DNA of 27,632 nucleotides from CAILZL01 sp050181835 (GCA_050181835.1 JBFXCU010000025.1:1-27632); one strand, 5' to 3'; positions 1 through 7,106 are shown, numbered from the stretch's first letter. The notes: generated by a model not told the origin, from the letters alone. Program-made: numbers and translations.

Positions 1-91
1 TGATGACGGCCAAGTTTTTATGCGACACATTGCCACGCTGGCGCGGCAGATACTTCTCGATGCGGCTGAATTGTTCGGCAGTGATTTCCAT
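1..91 (-). CDS. IS5-family transposase, N-terminal 30 residues (partial)
   Basis: Reading the minus strand from the ATG at 91 gives MEITAEQFSRIEKYLPRQRG followed by NVSHKNLAVI, and the frame is open to the window edge. This is the usual start of IS5-family DDE transposases, which begin with a short helical segment that precedes the DUF4096/IS5 N-terminal domain. The catalytic DDE residues would lie beyond the window. The gene reads away from the OsmC remnant and EamA gene at its right. Whether the transposase is intact cannot be judged from 30 codons. Confidence 0.75.
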   Translation of the reverse strand, partial: MEITAEQFSRIEKYLPRQRGNVSHKNLAVI

Positions 92-124
92 GCCAACATC
101 ATATCAGTTAGTGTTAACAGGCCC
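1..124 (-). mobile_element. End of an IS5-family insertion sequence (partial)
   Basis: The first ~124 bases are the 5' end of an IS5-like element read on the minus strand. It has an outer terminal sequence reading GGGCCTGTTAACACTAA, a short leader, and then the transposase start. The outer boundary lies near 122-124 and is followed by CTAG, a plausible target sequence for several IS5 subgroups. The rest of the element lies outside the window, so the second inverted repeat and the target duplication cannot be checked. The family call rests on the transposase N-terminus and the terminal sequence, from memory of the family. Confidence 0.7.
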
Positions 125-130
125 TAGCAC

Positions 131-265
131 ATGATTAAGGTTCATAAGGCCAGCGACAGCAAATTCAAACAAGTTATCAACTCCACTGGGGCTGAATTTT
201 TTGCAGATGTGACAATTGATATTGGTGGTGATGGTTCGGCACCGAGTTGGTCGGACAAGGTTTAA
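131..265 (+). pseudogene. 5' remnant of an osmC-like gene (44 codons)
   Basis: An ATG at 131, seven bases beyond the IS5 end, opens a 44-codon frame beginning MIKVHKASDSKFKQVINS and containing FFADV and GGDGSAPS. This matches, from memory, the N-terminal beta-strands of OsmC/Ohr-family proteins, where GGxGSAPSPHD precedes the first long helix. Here the similarity stops after GSAPS (about base 246). The frame then reads WSDKV and hits TAA, so the catalytic cysteines and the rest of the ~140-residue protein are missing. It is best read as a deletion scar joining the start of an osmC-like gene to the region upstream of the transporter. A genuine 44-residue peptide is unlikely. Confidence 0.55.
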
Positions 266-269
266 ACAA

Positions 270-1166
270 TTGAATTCGTCATCACAGTCACAATGGCTGA
301 AAGCACATCACTTTTTCTTGCTGGTGTGCGTCAACTTGATCTGGGGCATTAACCTGCTGACCGTCAAGTTTGGCGTGCGCGAAATTCCACCCGTACTGTT
401 TGCCTCTCTACGGGTGGGAATCATGCTGCCGATATTCTTGCCATGGTTACGCTGGTTTCCCGGCCAGATGCTCAACCTTTTATGTGTGGGTTTAGGCACC
501 GGCGTGGCGGGGTTTGGTTTGCTATCGTTGGGCTTGTCGTTATCCAAAGATGTATCCACCGTAGCGATTTTTACGCAATTAGTGGTGCCATTCTCGGCAC
601 TGCTGTCGGTGTGGATGTTGGGCGAGGTGATTCACTGGCGACGCAAAACGGGTATTGCCTTGGCTTTTTGCGGCGTAATCATTATCGGTTTTGATCCACG
701 TGCTTTCAGTTACTTACCGGGCTTGCTGTTGGTCGTGTTGCAATGTGCCGGTGCGGCGCTGGGCATGATCTATGTGAAGCGACTTAATGACATCAGTCCC
801 ATGCAGTTACAGGCATGGATTTCGATTATTACCTTTCCGGTGCTGTTGAGCTTGAGTCTGCTAATTGAGCAGGATCAAGTTGCTGCGTTACACGCAGCCA
901 GTATGCTGGCATGGGGCACGGTGCTGTTTGCAGCGATCGGTTCCAGCTTGATCGGTCAGAGCGCATTCTTTTATCTATTGAAGCGTTATCCCGTCAGTAG
1001 CGTCGCGCCACTCACCGTGCTCTCTACAGTATTCGGCATGCTGGCGGGAGTGGTGTTCAATCACGATCACCTTACCGGACGCATGCTGATCGGCGGCACC
1101 ATCACCATTGTTGGCGTGTTGATTATCGAATTACGTACCCAGCGTATGGCGGCTGATCCAGCTTGA
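270..1166 (+). CDS. DMT-superfamily transporter, EamA domain
   Basis: This is an inner-membrane protein of about ten hydrophobic helices arranged as two EamA repeats. The first repeat begins with NLIWGINLLTVKFGV just after a short hydrophilic N-terminus; the second begins around AALGMIYVKRL. Family members export amino acids or other small metabolites, but the substrate cannot be read from sequence. The frame is also open upstream, with a TTG at 216 and an ATG at 231. Those bases belong to the osmC-like remnant, so I prefer the TTG at 270, preceded by AAGG at 257-260, which gives 298 aa, a normal DMT length. The ATG at 231 would give 311 aa and would be a start created by the deletion. The gene converges on the APC permease with a 16-base gap. 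No clear terminator lies between them. Confidence 0.8.
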   Translation: MNSSSQSQWLKAHHFFLLVCVNLIWGINLLTVKFGVREIPPVLFASLRVGIMLPIFLPWLRWFPGQMLNLLCVGLGTGVAGFGLLSLGLSLSKDVSTVAIFTQLVVPFSALLSVWMLGEVIHWRRKTGIALAFCGVIIIGFDPRAFSYLPGLLLVVLQCAGAALGMIYVKRLNDISPMQLQAWISIITFPVLLSLSLLIEQDQVAALHAASMLAWGTVLFAAIGSSLIGQSAFFYLLKRYPVSSVAPLTVLSTVFGMLAGVVFNHDHLTGRMLIGGTITIVGVLIIELRTQRMAADPA

Positions 1167-1182
1167 TTGGTGATTTGATGTT

Positions 1183-2529
1183 CTATTGGTTTGATTGCAG
1201 TGGTTCAGTTTCGTCAGCACGATGGCTATGTCGCGTTAGCAGGTACAGCACCACGACCACTACAACCAACCCGCCGGCAATCAATGGTGCCACCAGCTCG
1301 CCGGATGTGGCACGTACCACCAGCAGAATGCTGCAAATCACGGCACCAAGAATTGGCACCATCATGGGCAGCTTGATCGGTGCCGCAGGTTCACCACTGC
1401 GCGTTGCCAGCGTGAGTTGGGCTACATTCATTAGCGTAAATACACCGAGCAGCAAAATCACGGTTGCTGCGGCCAGCTGACTGACATCACCAAAGAACAA
1501 CAGGATCGATGCCACCACAAAGATGGCTACTGCGGCGATATGTGGTGTATTGCGTGTCGGGTGAATTTTCGCCAGCACTTTCGGTAGCAAACCCTGTCGT
1601 GACATACCAAATATCAAGCGCGAGCCCATCACGAAATTGATCAGTGCGGTGTTGGCCACAGCAAAAATCGTGACTACCGTATAAACCACAGATGGCATCC
1701 ACGGTGCGGCACGCTCCATCACGGCCCCAAGCGGAGCGGGTGCGGCGGCCAGCACATCCCAGTGCACTACTGACACGGCGGTAACGGCGATTAACAGATA
1801 CAGCACAGTTGCGCCCAGCATGGCGCCGATCAAGCCGATGGGCACATTGCGTGCCGGATTTTTCACTTCTTCAGTAACATTCAATGTGTCTTCAAAACCC
1901 AGGAAAGCAAAGAAGGTCAGTACGGCGCTTTGCGTCAACAGTAACCCCGTGGTTGCCCAGTCCTGCTGCGTCGGCATCTCAAGCAAATTGGCTTGACCCC
2001 AGAACCGCGCACCCAGCACGATTACCAAGATAAGTCCTGAAGCTTCTATTACTGTGCAAATGGCGTTGAACCACAGCGACTCGCGTAGGCCGCGCCACAC
2101 CACCGCGCATAACACGCCCAGATACAGCACTGCGATGACTGTGACTGGCAAGGAATATAGAGCAAATAAGTTTTGCAGATTAGTGGCGACGATGCGCGAG
2201 CCGGTAGCCATCGATGTCAGTCCCGATGCCACCACGCACAGACCTGCCACGTAACTCAACATGGGTCGCCCGAAGGCACGCTGAATCACGTAGGCCGCGC
2301 CACCCGCACGGGGATAACGTGAGCCCAGTGCTGCGTATGACAAGCCAGTGAGCATCGCCGCCACCATCGCGATCAGAAACGACGCCCACACCATGCCGCC
2401 CAACATGCCGGCGGCCTTGCCAACCAGCCCATAGACTCCGGCACCGAGCATGGAGCCAAGACCATACAGTGCCAACATGCCTGCACCCATGGTGGGTAGG
2501 AGACGCGGTTGTGTACTTTGTTCAGTCAA
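1183..2529 (-). CDS. APC-family amino acid permease
   Basis: The protein has 448 residues with about twelve hydrophobic segments. It carries the Gly-rich TM1 signature GLGSMLGAGVYGLVG at residues 23-37, the break in TM1 that binds the substrate amino group in APC transporters. TM2 and the following loop (SYAALGSRYPRAGGAAY) also fit the family. It probably imports or exchanges an amino acid or polyamine; the exact substrate is unknown. The start is a TTG at 2529 with AGGA about ten bases upstream. The next in-frame ATG (residue 14, MGAGM) has no visible ribosome site but would still keep TM1 whole. The hydrophilic C-terminal tail (after LLTRHSH) is cytoplasmic by prediction. The gene is divergent from ilvD with a 204-base gap. 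Confidence 0.85.
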   Translation of the reverse strand: MTEQSTQPRLLPTMGAGMLALYGLGSMLGAGVYGLVGKAAGMLGGMVWASFLIAMVAAMLTGLSYAALGSRYPRAGGAAYVIQRAFGRPMLSYVAGLCVVASGLTSMATGSRIVATNLQNLFALYSLPVTVIAVLYLGVLCAVVWRGLRESLWFNAICTVIEASGLILVIVLGARFWGQANLLEMPTQQDWATTGLLLTQSAVLTFFAFLGFEDTLNVTEEVKNPARNVPIGLIGAMLGATVLYLLIAVTAVSVVHWDVLAAAPAPLGAVMERAAPWMPSVVYTVVTIFAVANTALINFVMGSRLIFGMSRQGLLPKVLAKIHPTRNTPHIAAVAIFVVASILLFFGDVSQLAAATVILLLGVFTLMNVAQLTLATRSGEPAAPIKLPMMVPILGAVICSILLVVRATSGELVAPLIAGGLVVVVVVLYLLTRHSHRADETEPLQSNQ

Positions 2530-2555
2530 GGTGGTGTCCTGTTTAGAAGCGATGC

Positions 2556-2574
2556 ACTCAGGTTGTAGCTGAGT
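2556..2574. promoter_or_regulatory. Inverted repeat in the permease-ilvD divergent gap
   Basis: ACTCAG and CTGAGT form perfect 6-base arms around a 7-base centre. It lies 27 bases upstream of the permease TTG start and could be an operator or a leader hairpin of the permease transcript. The rest of the 2530-2733 gap shows no T-tract terminator and no convincing -35/-10 pair. No peptide leader or tRNA-like attenuator structure was seen before ilvD. Confidence 0.25.
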
Positions 2575-2733
2575 ACCAAGTTACAATTTCGCATTGATGT
2601 TTTCATGCACATCGAGTGGGAATAGTACTTGTCTCGCCTGTGTGGCGTAACCCATTACCAAGTCATCATTATTCCACCTTTGTTATCTGACCATGACGCG
2701 TTACGATTACGCCTCTTTTCCCACAGGTGATAT

Positions 2734-4461
2734 ATGCCGCCGCGAACCAAGACTGCTACCCGCAAAAAAACTGCTAAAAAAGTTGCCAAACCCAACCTGC
2801 GTCGTTATTCCAGCGTGGTGGTCGATGGGCTGAAGCAGACAGCCAGCCGCGCCATGTTGCGGGCGGTGGGCTATCAGGATGCGGATTTCAAAAAGCCGTC
2901 AGTCGGTATTGCCTCCACTTGGAGCAACCTGACGCCGTGCAATATGCATATAGATATGCTGGCCAAGGCGGCTGCAGATTCGGTGGATGTCTCAGGTGGC
3001 AAGAGCACCACTTTCGGCACCATTACCGTATCGGATGGTATTTCCATGGGCACGCCCGGTATGCGTTACTCGCTGGTGTCGCGTGAAGTGATTGCCGATT
3101 CGATTGAAACTGTCACCGCTGCGCAGGGCTTCGATGGCCTGATTGCGATTGGTGGCTGCGACAAAAATATGCCAGGTTGCATGATGGCGATTGCGCGCTT
3201 GAATCGTCCTGCTGTGTTTGTCTATGGTGGCACCATTCGTCCGGGTGTCGGGCATACCGATATCGTTTCGGTATTTGAAGCGGTGGGTCAGTACGCCAAG
3301 GGCACGATCAACGACAAGCAATTGCTGAATGTGGAAAAAACAGCAATTCCTGGCGCGGGCAGTTGCGGCGGCATGTACACCGCCAACACCATGGCGTCGG
3401 CGTTTGAAGCTTTGGGCATGAGCCTGCCGAACAGCTCGGCGCAGGAAGCGATATCACGCACCAAGCTGGATGACTGCAAGGCAGCTGGCAAGGCAGTGCT
3501 GAATCTAATCAAACAAGACATCAAACCTTCCGATATTCTTACTCGCAAGGCTTTCGAGAATGCGATTACGGTGTCGATTGCGTTGGGTGGTTCCACCAAT
3601 GCCGTGTTGCATTTGTTGGCGATTGCTCATTGCGCCGGCGTGAAGCTTGAAATGGATGATTTCACTCGTGTTGGCAAGCGTGTGCCAGTGCTGTCAGAAA
3701 TGCGTCCCAGCAGCAAGTACCTGATGTCGGATCTGATTAAAATCGGCGGCATTCAACCGTTGATGAAGATGCTATTGAAACAGGGTTTGCTGCATGGTGA
3801 GTGCATGACTGTTACGGGCAAGACCGTGGCGCAGAATCTCCGTTCGGTGAAACCGTATCCAAAGAATCAGCGCATCGTGCATGCCTTCAAGGATCCAATC
3901 AAAGCCGATAGTCACCTGCGTATTCTGTATGGCAACTTTGCTCCTGAAGGGGCGGTAGCCAAGATTACCGGCAAGGAAGGGTTGCACTTCACTGGCAAAG
4001 CGCGCGTGTTTGATTCCGAAGAAGCGTCGTTGCAAGCCATTCTCGATGGCAGCATTGTCGCTGGTGATGTGCTGGTGATTCGTTACGAAGGACCCAAGGG
4101 CGGTCCCGGTATGCGCGAAATGCTCAGCCCCACCAGCGCGATTATGGGTCGTGGCTTGGGTGACAAAGTCGCGTTTATTACCGACGGTCGATTCTCCGGT
4201 GGCAGTCACGGCTTCGTAGTCGGCCATGTATCACCTGAAGCTGCGGTGGGTGGCCCCATCGCATTGATTAAAGATGGCGATGAAATCACCATTGATGCAG
4301 TGGCCAACACCATTAGCTGCAAAGTGTCAGATGCTGAAATGAAGCGTCGTCATGCAACATGGCGTGCACCGGCGGCCAAATCCTCACGCGGCGTACTGGC
4401 CAAGTACGCGCGCACTGTCAGCAGCGCGTCATTAGGCGCGGTGACTGACTTGGATAGTTAA
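2734..4461 (+). CDS. ilvD: Dihydroxy-acid dehydratase
   Basis: This enzyme catalyses the fourth step of branched-chain amino acid synthesis: it dehydrates 2,3-dihydroxy-isovalerate or -methylvalerate to the 2-keto acid. It is cytoplasmic and needs an Fe-S cluster and Mg2+. The three family cysteines are visible at about C69 (TPCNMH), C142 (GGCDKNMPG) and C211 (GSCGGMYTANT). The C-terminal GRFSGGSHGFVVGH loop is also present. The length of 575 aa fits the shorter IlvD subtype rather than the ~616-aa E. coli type. The first ~20 residues form a Lys/Thr-rich tail (MPPRTKTATRKKTAKKVAKP) before the usual RRYSSVVVDG start, which is unusual. The ATG has AGGTGA six bases upstream, so this start is well supported. 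The peroxiredoxin gene follows after 26 bases and is probably co-transcribed. Confidence 0.96.
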   Translation: MPPRTKTATRKKTAKKVAKPNLRRYSSVVVDGLKQTASRAMLRAVGYQDADFKKPSVGIASTWSNLTPCNMHIDMLAKAAADSVDVSGGKSTTFGTITVSDGISMGTPGMRYSLVSREVIADSIETVTAAQGFDGLIAIGGCDKNMPGCMMAIARLNRPAVFVYGGTIRPGVGHTDIVSVFEAVGQYAKGTINDKQLLNVEKTAIPGAGSCGGMYTANTMASAFEALGMSLPNSSAQEAISRTKLDDCKAAGKAVLNLIKQDIKPSDILTRKAFENAITVSIALGGSTNAVLHLLAIAHCAGVKLEMDDFTRVGKRVPVLSEMRPSSKYLMSDLIKIGGIQPLMKMLLKQGLLHGECMTVTGKTVAQNLRSVKPYPKNQRIVHAFKDPIKADSHLRILYGNFAPEGAVAKITGKEGLHFTGKARVFDSEEASLQAILDGSIVAGDVLVIRYEGPKGGPGMREMLSPTSAIMGRGLGDKVAFITDGRFSGGSHGFVVGHVSPEAAVGGPIALIKDGDEITIDAVANTISCKVSDAEMKRRHATWRAPAAKSSRGVLAKYARTVSSASLGAVTDLDS

Positions 4462-4487
4462 CAACCTCAAGCACAGGAGATAGAGTT

Positions 4488-4970
4488 ATGAGTATTCAAG
4501 TTGGTGAGAAAATGCCGAGTGGTGCATTCAAGCACATGACGGCTGAAGGCCCTAAAGAGTTAACTACTGATGCCTTGTTCAACGGTAAGAAAGTGCTGTT
4601 GTTCTCGGTGCCGGGTGCGTTTACACCAACCTGCTCGGGCAAGCATCTGCCGGGTTACGTGAACAATGCTGCTTCATTGAAAGCCAAGGGTATCGACACC
4701 ATCGCCTGCATGGCAGTGAACGATGTTTTCGTGATGGGTGCGTGGGGCGACTCTGCCAATGTCGGTGACAAAGTGTTAATGCTGGCCGATGGCAATGGCG
4801 ACTATGCCAAGGCGCTGGGGCTGGAACTGGACGCAAGTGATCACGGTATGGGCAAGCGCGGCCAACGCTTTTCACTGATTGTTGAGAATGGCGTGGTGAA
4901 GCAGCTGAATGTTGAGCCACCGGGCAAGTTCGACGTCTCTAGTGCTGAGTGTGCGTTGGGGCAGGTCTAA
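4488..4970 (+). CDS. Peroxiredoxin, Prx5/AhpE-like (redoxin domain)
   Basis: This 160-residue thiol peroxidase reduces H2O2 and alkyl hydroperoxides. The active-site motif PGAFTPTCS puts the peroxidatic cysteine at C49, with the supporting Pro and Thr of the PxxxT/SxxC motif. Downstream, NDVFVMGAWG is typical of the Prx5 group, whose bacterial members are often 1-Cys or glutaredoxin-dependent. C74 (TIACMAVND) and C155 near the C-terminus are the only other cysteines; C155 could be a resolving residue. AGGAGA lies 8-13 bases before the ATG. The gene sits 26 bases after ilvD and the two are likely one transcript, a sensible pairing because IlvD has an oxidant-labile Fe-S cluster (inference). 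Confidence 0.93.
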   Translation: MSIQVGEKMPSGAFKHMTAEGPKELTTDALFNGKKVLLFSVPGAFTPTCSGKHLPGYVNNAASLKAKGIDTIACMAVNDVFVMGAWGDSANVGDKVLMLADGNGDYAKALGLELDASDHGMGKRGQRFSLIVENGVVKQLNVEPPGKFDVSSAECALGQV

Positions 4971-4975
4971 AGTTA

Positions 4976-5006
4976 CCTACGTAGGGGCCGGCGGCTCTAG
5001 CCGCCC
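4976..5006. repeat. REP-like hairpin with a GTAG start
   Basis: Just after the peroxiredoxin stop, the 10-base palindrome CCTACGTAGG (4976-4985) runs into GGCCGGCGGC, then TCTA, then GCCGCC. The core stem GGCGGC/GCCGCC (4990-4995 with 5000-5005) is perfect with a TCTA loop. A GTAG tetranucleotide, then a GC-rich hairpin, is the layout of GTAG-class REP elements known in gammaproteobacteria such as Stenotrophomonas. It could also act as an RNA-stabilising or terminating hairpin for ilvD-prx, but no T-run follows. No second copy was found in this window. The remaining bases to 5123 show nothing recognisable. Confidence 0.5.
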
Positions 5007-5123
5007 TTCGTGATTGTAGCAAGATAAAGATGGTTTTGCCGCTGCATCGAACGCTGTTCCACAATAATCAGTTTTGTTGCAGTTTTTATATTTAGAATTC
5101 GCAAGGCATTATTAGTCCCAGAT

Positions 5124-6158
5124 TCATGATCTGAATAATTTCCAGCCGGTGTCCGCTCCTTCGTATTTACAAAGCTCTGAATGGCAGTTTTCGCATCTAG
5201 CAAGGAGGATTGAGCCCCCACTGAGGTCTCCATCCCAACTGCCGCCTGCCTGCGCGCCGTGGATGGCGGTTCCGCACACTGGACAGTCACCATCATCCTC
5301 CCATCGCGCATGGAAATGTCCTGATGCAAGCGCGATGTCCACACATGATGTGCATAACTTGAGCTCAAGTGCTCCCATCGTTCCCATTAGTAATTCATTG
5401 GGAGTCTGGGGTCGGTTAAGAACCTCCTCAAATTGGGCGGAAGATCCCTTAAAACGCAGCTCGACTGGTCGCGGAATTATGACGTCGGTCAGTTCTAGGC
5501 CTGCTGCTTGTGCTCGAAGTGATTCTATGGACAACCGGCGAACTCCACTCGAACGCATCACGGTCATGCATCGTTCACACCGCTCGGCAGCAAAGTATAT
5601 TTGCAAGTCACTTTCCTTAGACTCGATGAACCGCGCTCCTTTTAACTTAGTCAGTAGGTGGCTCTCTACGTCTTCTAGCGACAGGCGTTGCAGGACAGAT
5701 TTTATTGCGGTTCCTATTTCAGCCTCCCTGCTGTCGGATAATTTTCTCAAGCGGATCTCTCTCGCAAAAAGAATTCTGGAGCAAGCATCCAAGGTGGCCT
5801 CACTGCATTCCGTAGCTATTTCATTCTGAATTCTATAGGGCAGAATTGATTGCGAAGTACCCCTGAACCAGAACGCTGCAAACCAAGTTGATAGGGCTGC
5901 ACCATTCGCAATAACAACAAGTGTTAATATCTGATCCCAATATAAATAAGGTTCCCGAACAAACCATCCCAGCGCCAACACTGATAGTGTTGCACCTCCG
6001 CACGCAATAGCTAGGGAATATTCCCATGCACGCTTGATCTCTTTTCGTGCGACATCAAAGCGTGACTCAACTGCAAATTCAATCTGTCTGCCAACATCGG
6101 TAGATTCCAGCCAGTGTCGCCAGTCCCCTTCAGTCCATGCTTTGATCTCTTGGTTCAC
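5124..6158 (-). CDS. Unrecognised membrane protein with four CxxC zinc-ribbon-like pairs
   Basis: I do not recognise this 344-residue protein. It has a hydrophilic, Trp/Glu-rich N-terminus. Two hydrophobic helices lie at about residues 47-68 and 77-98 with a short loop between. A charged, probably cytoplasmic helical region follows (about 100-190), and then come CxxC pairs at about 194/197 (CERC), 269/272 (CTSC), 292/295 (CPVC) and 322/325 (CENC), plus a Cys near 330. Four such pairs suggest two zinc sites. The start is the GTG at 6158: it has GGAGGG six bases upstream and overlaps the upstream stop as GTGA. A longer frame starting at 6215 lacks such a site. It is the last gene of a run that begins with the Phd/PIN genes. 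Local G+C is lower than in ilvD. No enzymatic motif was seen. Confidence 0.8.
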   Translation of the reverse strand: MNQEIKAWTEGDWRHWLESTDVGRQIEFAVESRFDVARKEIKRAWEYSLAIACGGATLSVLALGWFVREPYLYWDQILTLVVIANGAALSTWFAAFWFRGTSQSILPYRIQNEIATECSEATLDACSRILFAREIRLRKLSDSREAEIGTAIKSVLQRLSLEDVESHLLTKLKGARFIESKESDLQIYFAAERCERCMTVMRSSGVRRLSIESLRAQAAGLELTDVIIPRPVELRFKGSSAQFEEVLNRPQTPNELLMGTMGALELKLCTSCVDIALASGHFHARWEDDGDCPVCGTAIHGAQAGGSWDGDLSGGSILLARCENCHSELCKYEGADTGWKLFRS

Positions 6159-6415
6159 CGGAACCCTCCAATCATCTGCATCATTAAGCCAATAAAGAGC
6201 AGGGCAAATCCCCAAAGTTCAGTGATTGCTTGGTTAGCAATAGTGTCTCTAAGTTTCTCTGCTAGGTCCGTTTCGTAGGTATCTCGGATGTGCTTGATTT
6301 TCGCACGACTTCTCAAGGCGGAGACGACCAACAGGGCTGCCCCGAGAATTTCAAGCATGATGCCACATTCGTTAAGCCACCACGTGCTGGGTCTTGTCAT
6401 GAGGAATTCAAGCAT
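6155..6415 (-). CDS. Small two-helix membrane protein, unknown function
   Basis: This is an 86-residue protein beginning MLEFLMTRPSTWWLN. It has two hydrophobic helices, one at about residues 17-35 (IMLEILGAALLVVSAL) and one near the C-terminus (ITELWGFALLFIGLMMQMIG). The charged segment between them (RSRAKIKHIRDTYETDLAEK) is probably helical. I do not recognise the family. The frame stays open to a TTG at 6457, which overlaps the PIN-gene stop as TTGA and would give 100 residues. Neither start has a clear ribosome site, so the start is unsettled. Its stop overlaps the GTG start of the next gene, which strongly suggests the two are made together and may form a membrane complex (inference). 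Confidence 0.65.
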   Translation of the reverse strand: MLEFLMTRPSTWWLNECGIMLEILGAALLVVSALRSRAKIKHIRDTYETDLAEKLRDTIANQAITELWGFALLFIGLMMQMIGGFR

Positions 6416-6453
6416 GCTTATATTTCTGTGTTCACGCACTATTAAAATTGACT

Positions 6454-6840
6454 TCAAACTTTTCGGATCGGGCCGGGATACTGTGTCAGCAATGAGTCGG
6501 CAGTGAGCAGGGTGATGCCTTCGACCATTGCTTGGGCAATTAGCATCCGATCGAAAGGATCCTTGTGGATCGTCGGTAAGCTCTCGATTTCTACGGCATG
6601 TTCGCTGCCAATAGGAAGCTCGCTATAACCGTTATCCAGTAACCCTCGACGTAGCAATCGTGTATCAACTTGAAAATCTTCACGACCTAGCCCGCGTTTA
6701 ATGGCGACTTCCCACAAACTGACCGGGCTGAAAAACAATTCATTATCAGGTGCGTTTATTAAGTCGCGGGCATCCACAGACAGCTTGTCGGGCGTACCGG
6801 CTGCCCACAGCAACAGATGCGTGTCTAATAGCAGCTTCAT
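6454..6840 (-). CDS. vapC: PIN-domain toxin, VapC-like
   Basis: The 128-residue protein is a single PIN domain, a Mg2+-dependent ribonuclease fold usually acting on tRNA or rRNA as a type II toxin. The acidic active-site residues are all visible: D6 (LLLDTH), E44 (SLWEVAIK), D94/D97 (KDPFDRML) and D115 (LTADS). The LLLDTHLLLWA start places it in the PIN group normally paired with Phd/YefM-type antitoxins, which is what precedes it here. Its ATG overlaps the antitoxin stop as ATGA, so translation is probably coupled. Length and motifs look intact. The next gene begins at or shortly after its stop, which is unusual because vapBC pairs commonly stand alone. Confidence 0.92.
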   Translation of the reverse strand: MKLLLDTHLLLWAAGTPDKLSVDARDLINAPDNELFFSPVSLWEVAIKRGLGREDFQVDTRLLRRGLLDNGYSELPIGSEHAVEIESLPTIHKDPFDRMLIAQAMVEGITLLTADSLLTQYPGPIRKV

Positions 6841-7082
6841 TTAGTGCCGTCGAACAGTTGCTCTATCTCAGCACTTCCCATGCGATCAAAGTCGTCTGGG
6901 ACGGTGATTTGGCCGACCATAAAGCCCACGCGTTTAGCTTGTCCGGCTTCCGGCGCGTTCAATGGCATTACCTTAACCATGGGCTTGCCAGCCTTGGCGA
7001 TCACAAATGGTTCGCCCTTCGCTGCTTGTTCGACCAAGCGGGATAGGTTTGTCTTGGCATCGTGGATATTGAAGGTTTGCAT
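6837..7082 (-). CDS. vapB: Phd/YefM-family antitoxin
   Basis: This 81-residue antitoxin would neutralise the adjacent PIN toxin and repress their shared promoter. The N-terminal part (MQTFNIHDAKTNLSRLVEQA, then GEPFVIAKAGKPMVKVMP) is the typical Phd/YefM dimer and DNA-binding fold. The C-terminal ~30 residues, ending in GSAEIEQLFDGTK, are expected to wrap the toxin. The ATG at 7082 has GAGG seven to ten bases upstream and is preferred over a longer frame opening at 7139. Its stop overlaps the toxin ATG. The symbol follows common usage for the partner of VapC; by fold it is Phd-like rather than AbrB-like. Confidence 0.9.
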   Translation of the reverse strand: MQTFNIHDAKTNLSRLVEQAAKGEPFVIAKAGKPMVKVMPLNAPEAGQAKRVGFMVGQITVPDDFDRMGSAEIEQLFDGTK

Positions 7083-7095
7083 AGCAACCTCAAGT

Positions 7096-7106
7096 AAACT
7101 AAGTTT
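7096..7106. promoter_or_regulatory. Candidate antitoxin operator (palindrome)
   Basis: AAACT-A-AGTTT is a perfect palindrome 13 bases upstream of the antitoxin start, inside the only promoter space of the cassette. Phd-type antitoxins bind short palindromes that overlap their own promoter, so this is the natural operator candidate. TTCGG/CCGAA (7122-7126 with 7131-7135) forms a second small inverted repeat between here and etfA. The -10 and -35 boxes are not clear. Confidence 0.35.

Noticed and set aside
5149..5829. A 226-codon + strand frame opposite the CxxC membrane protein
   Set aside because: It is Ser/Arg-rich with no motifs and lies fully antisense to a frame that has a good ribosome site, membrane helices and paired cysteines.
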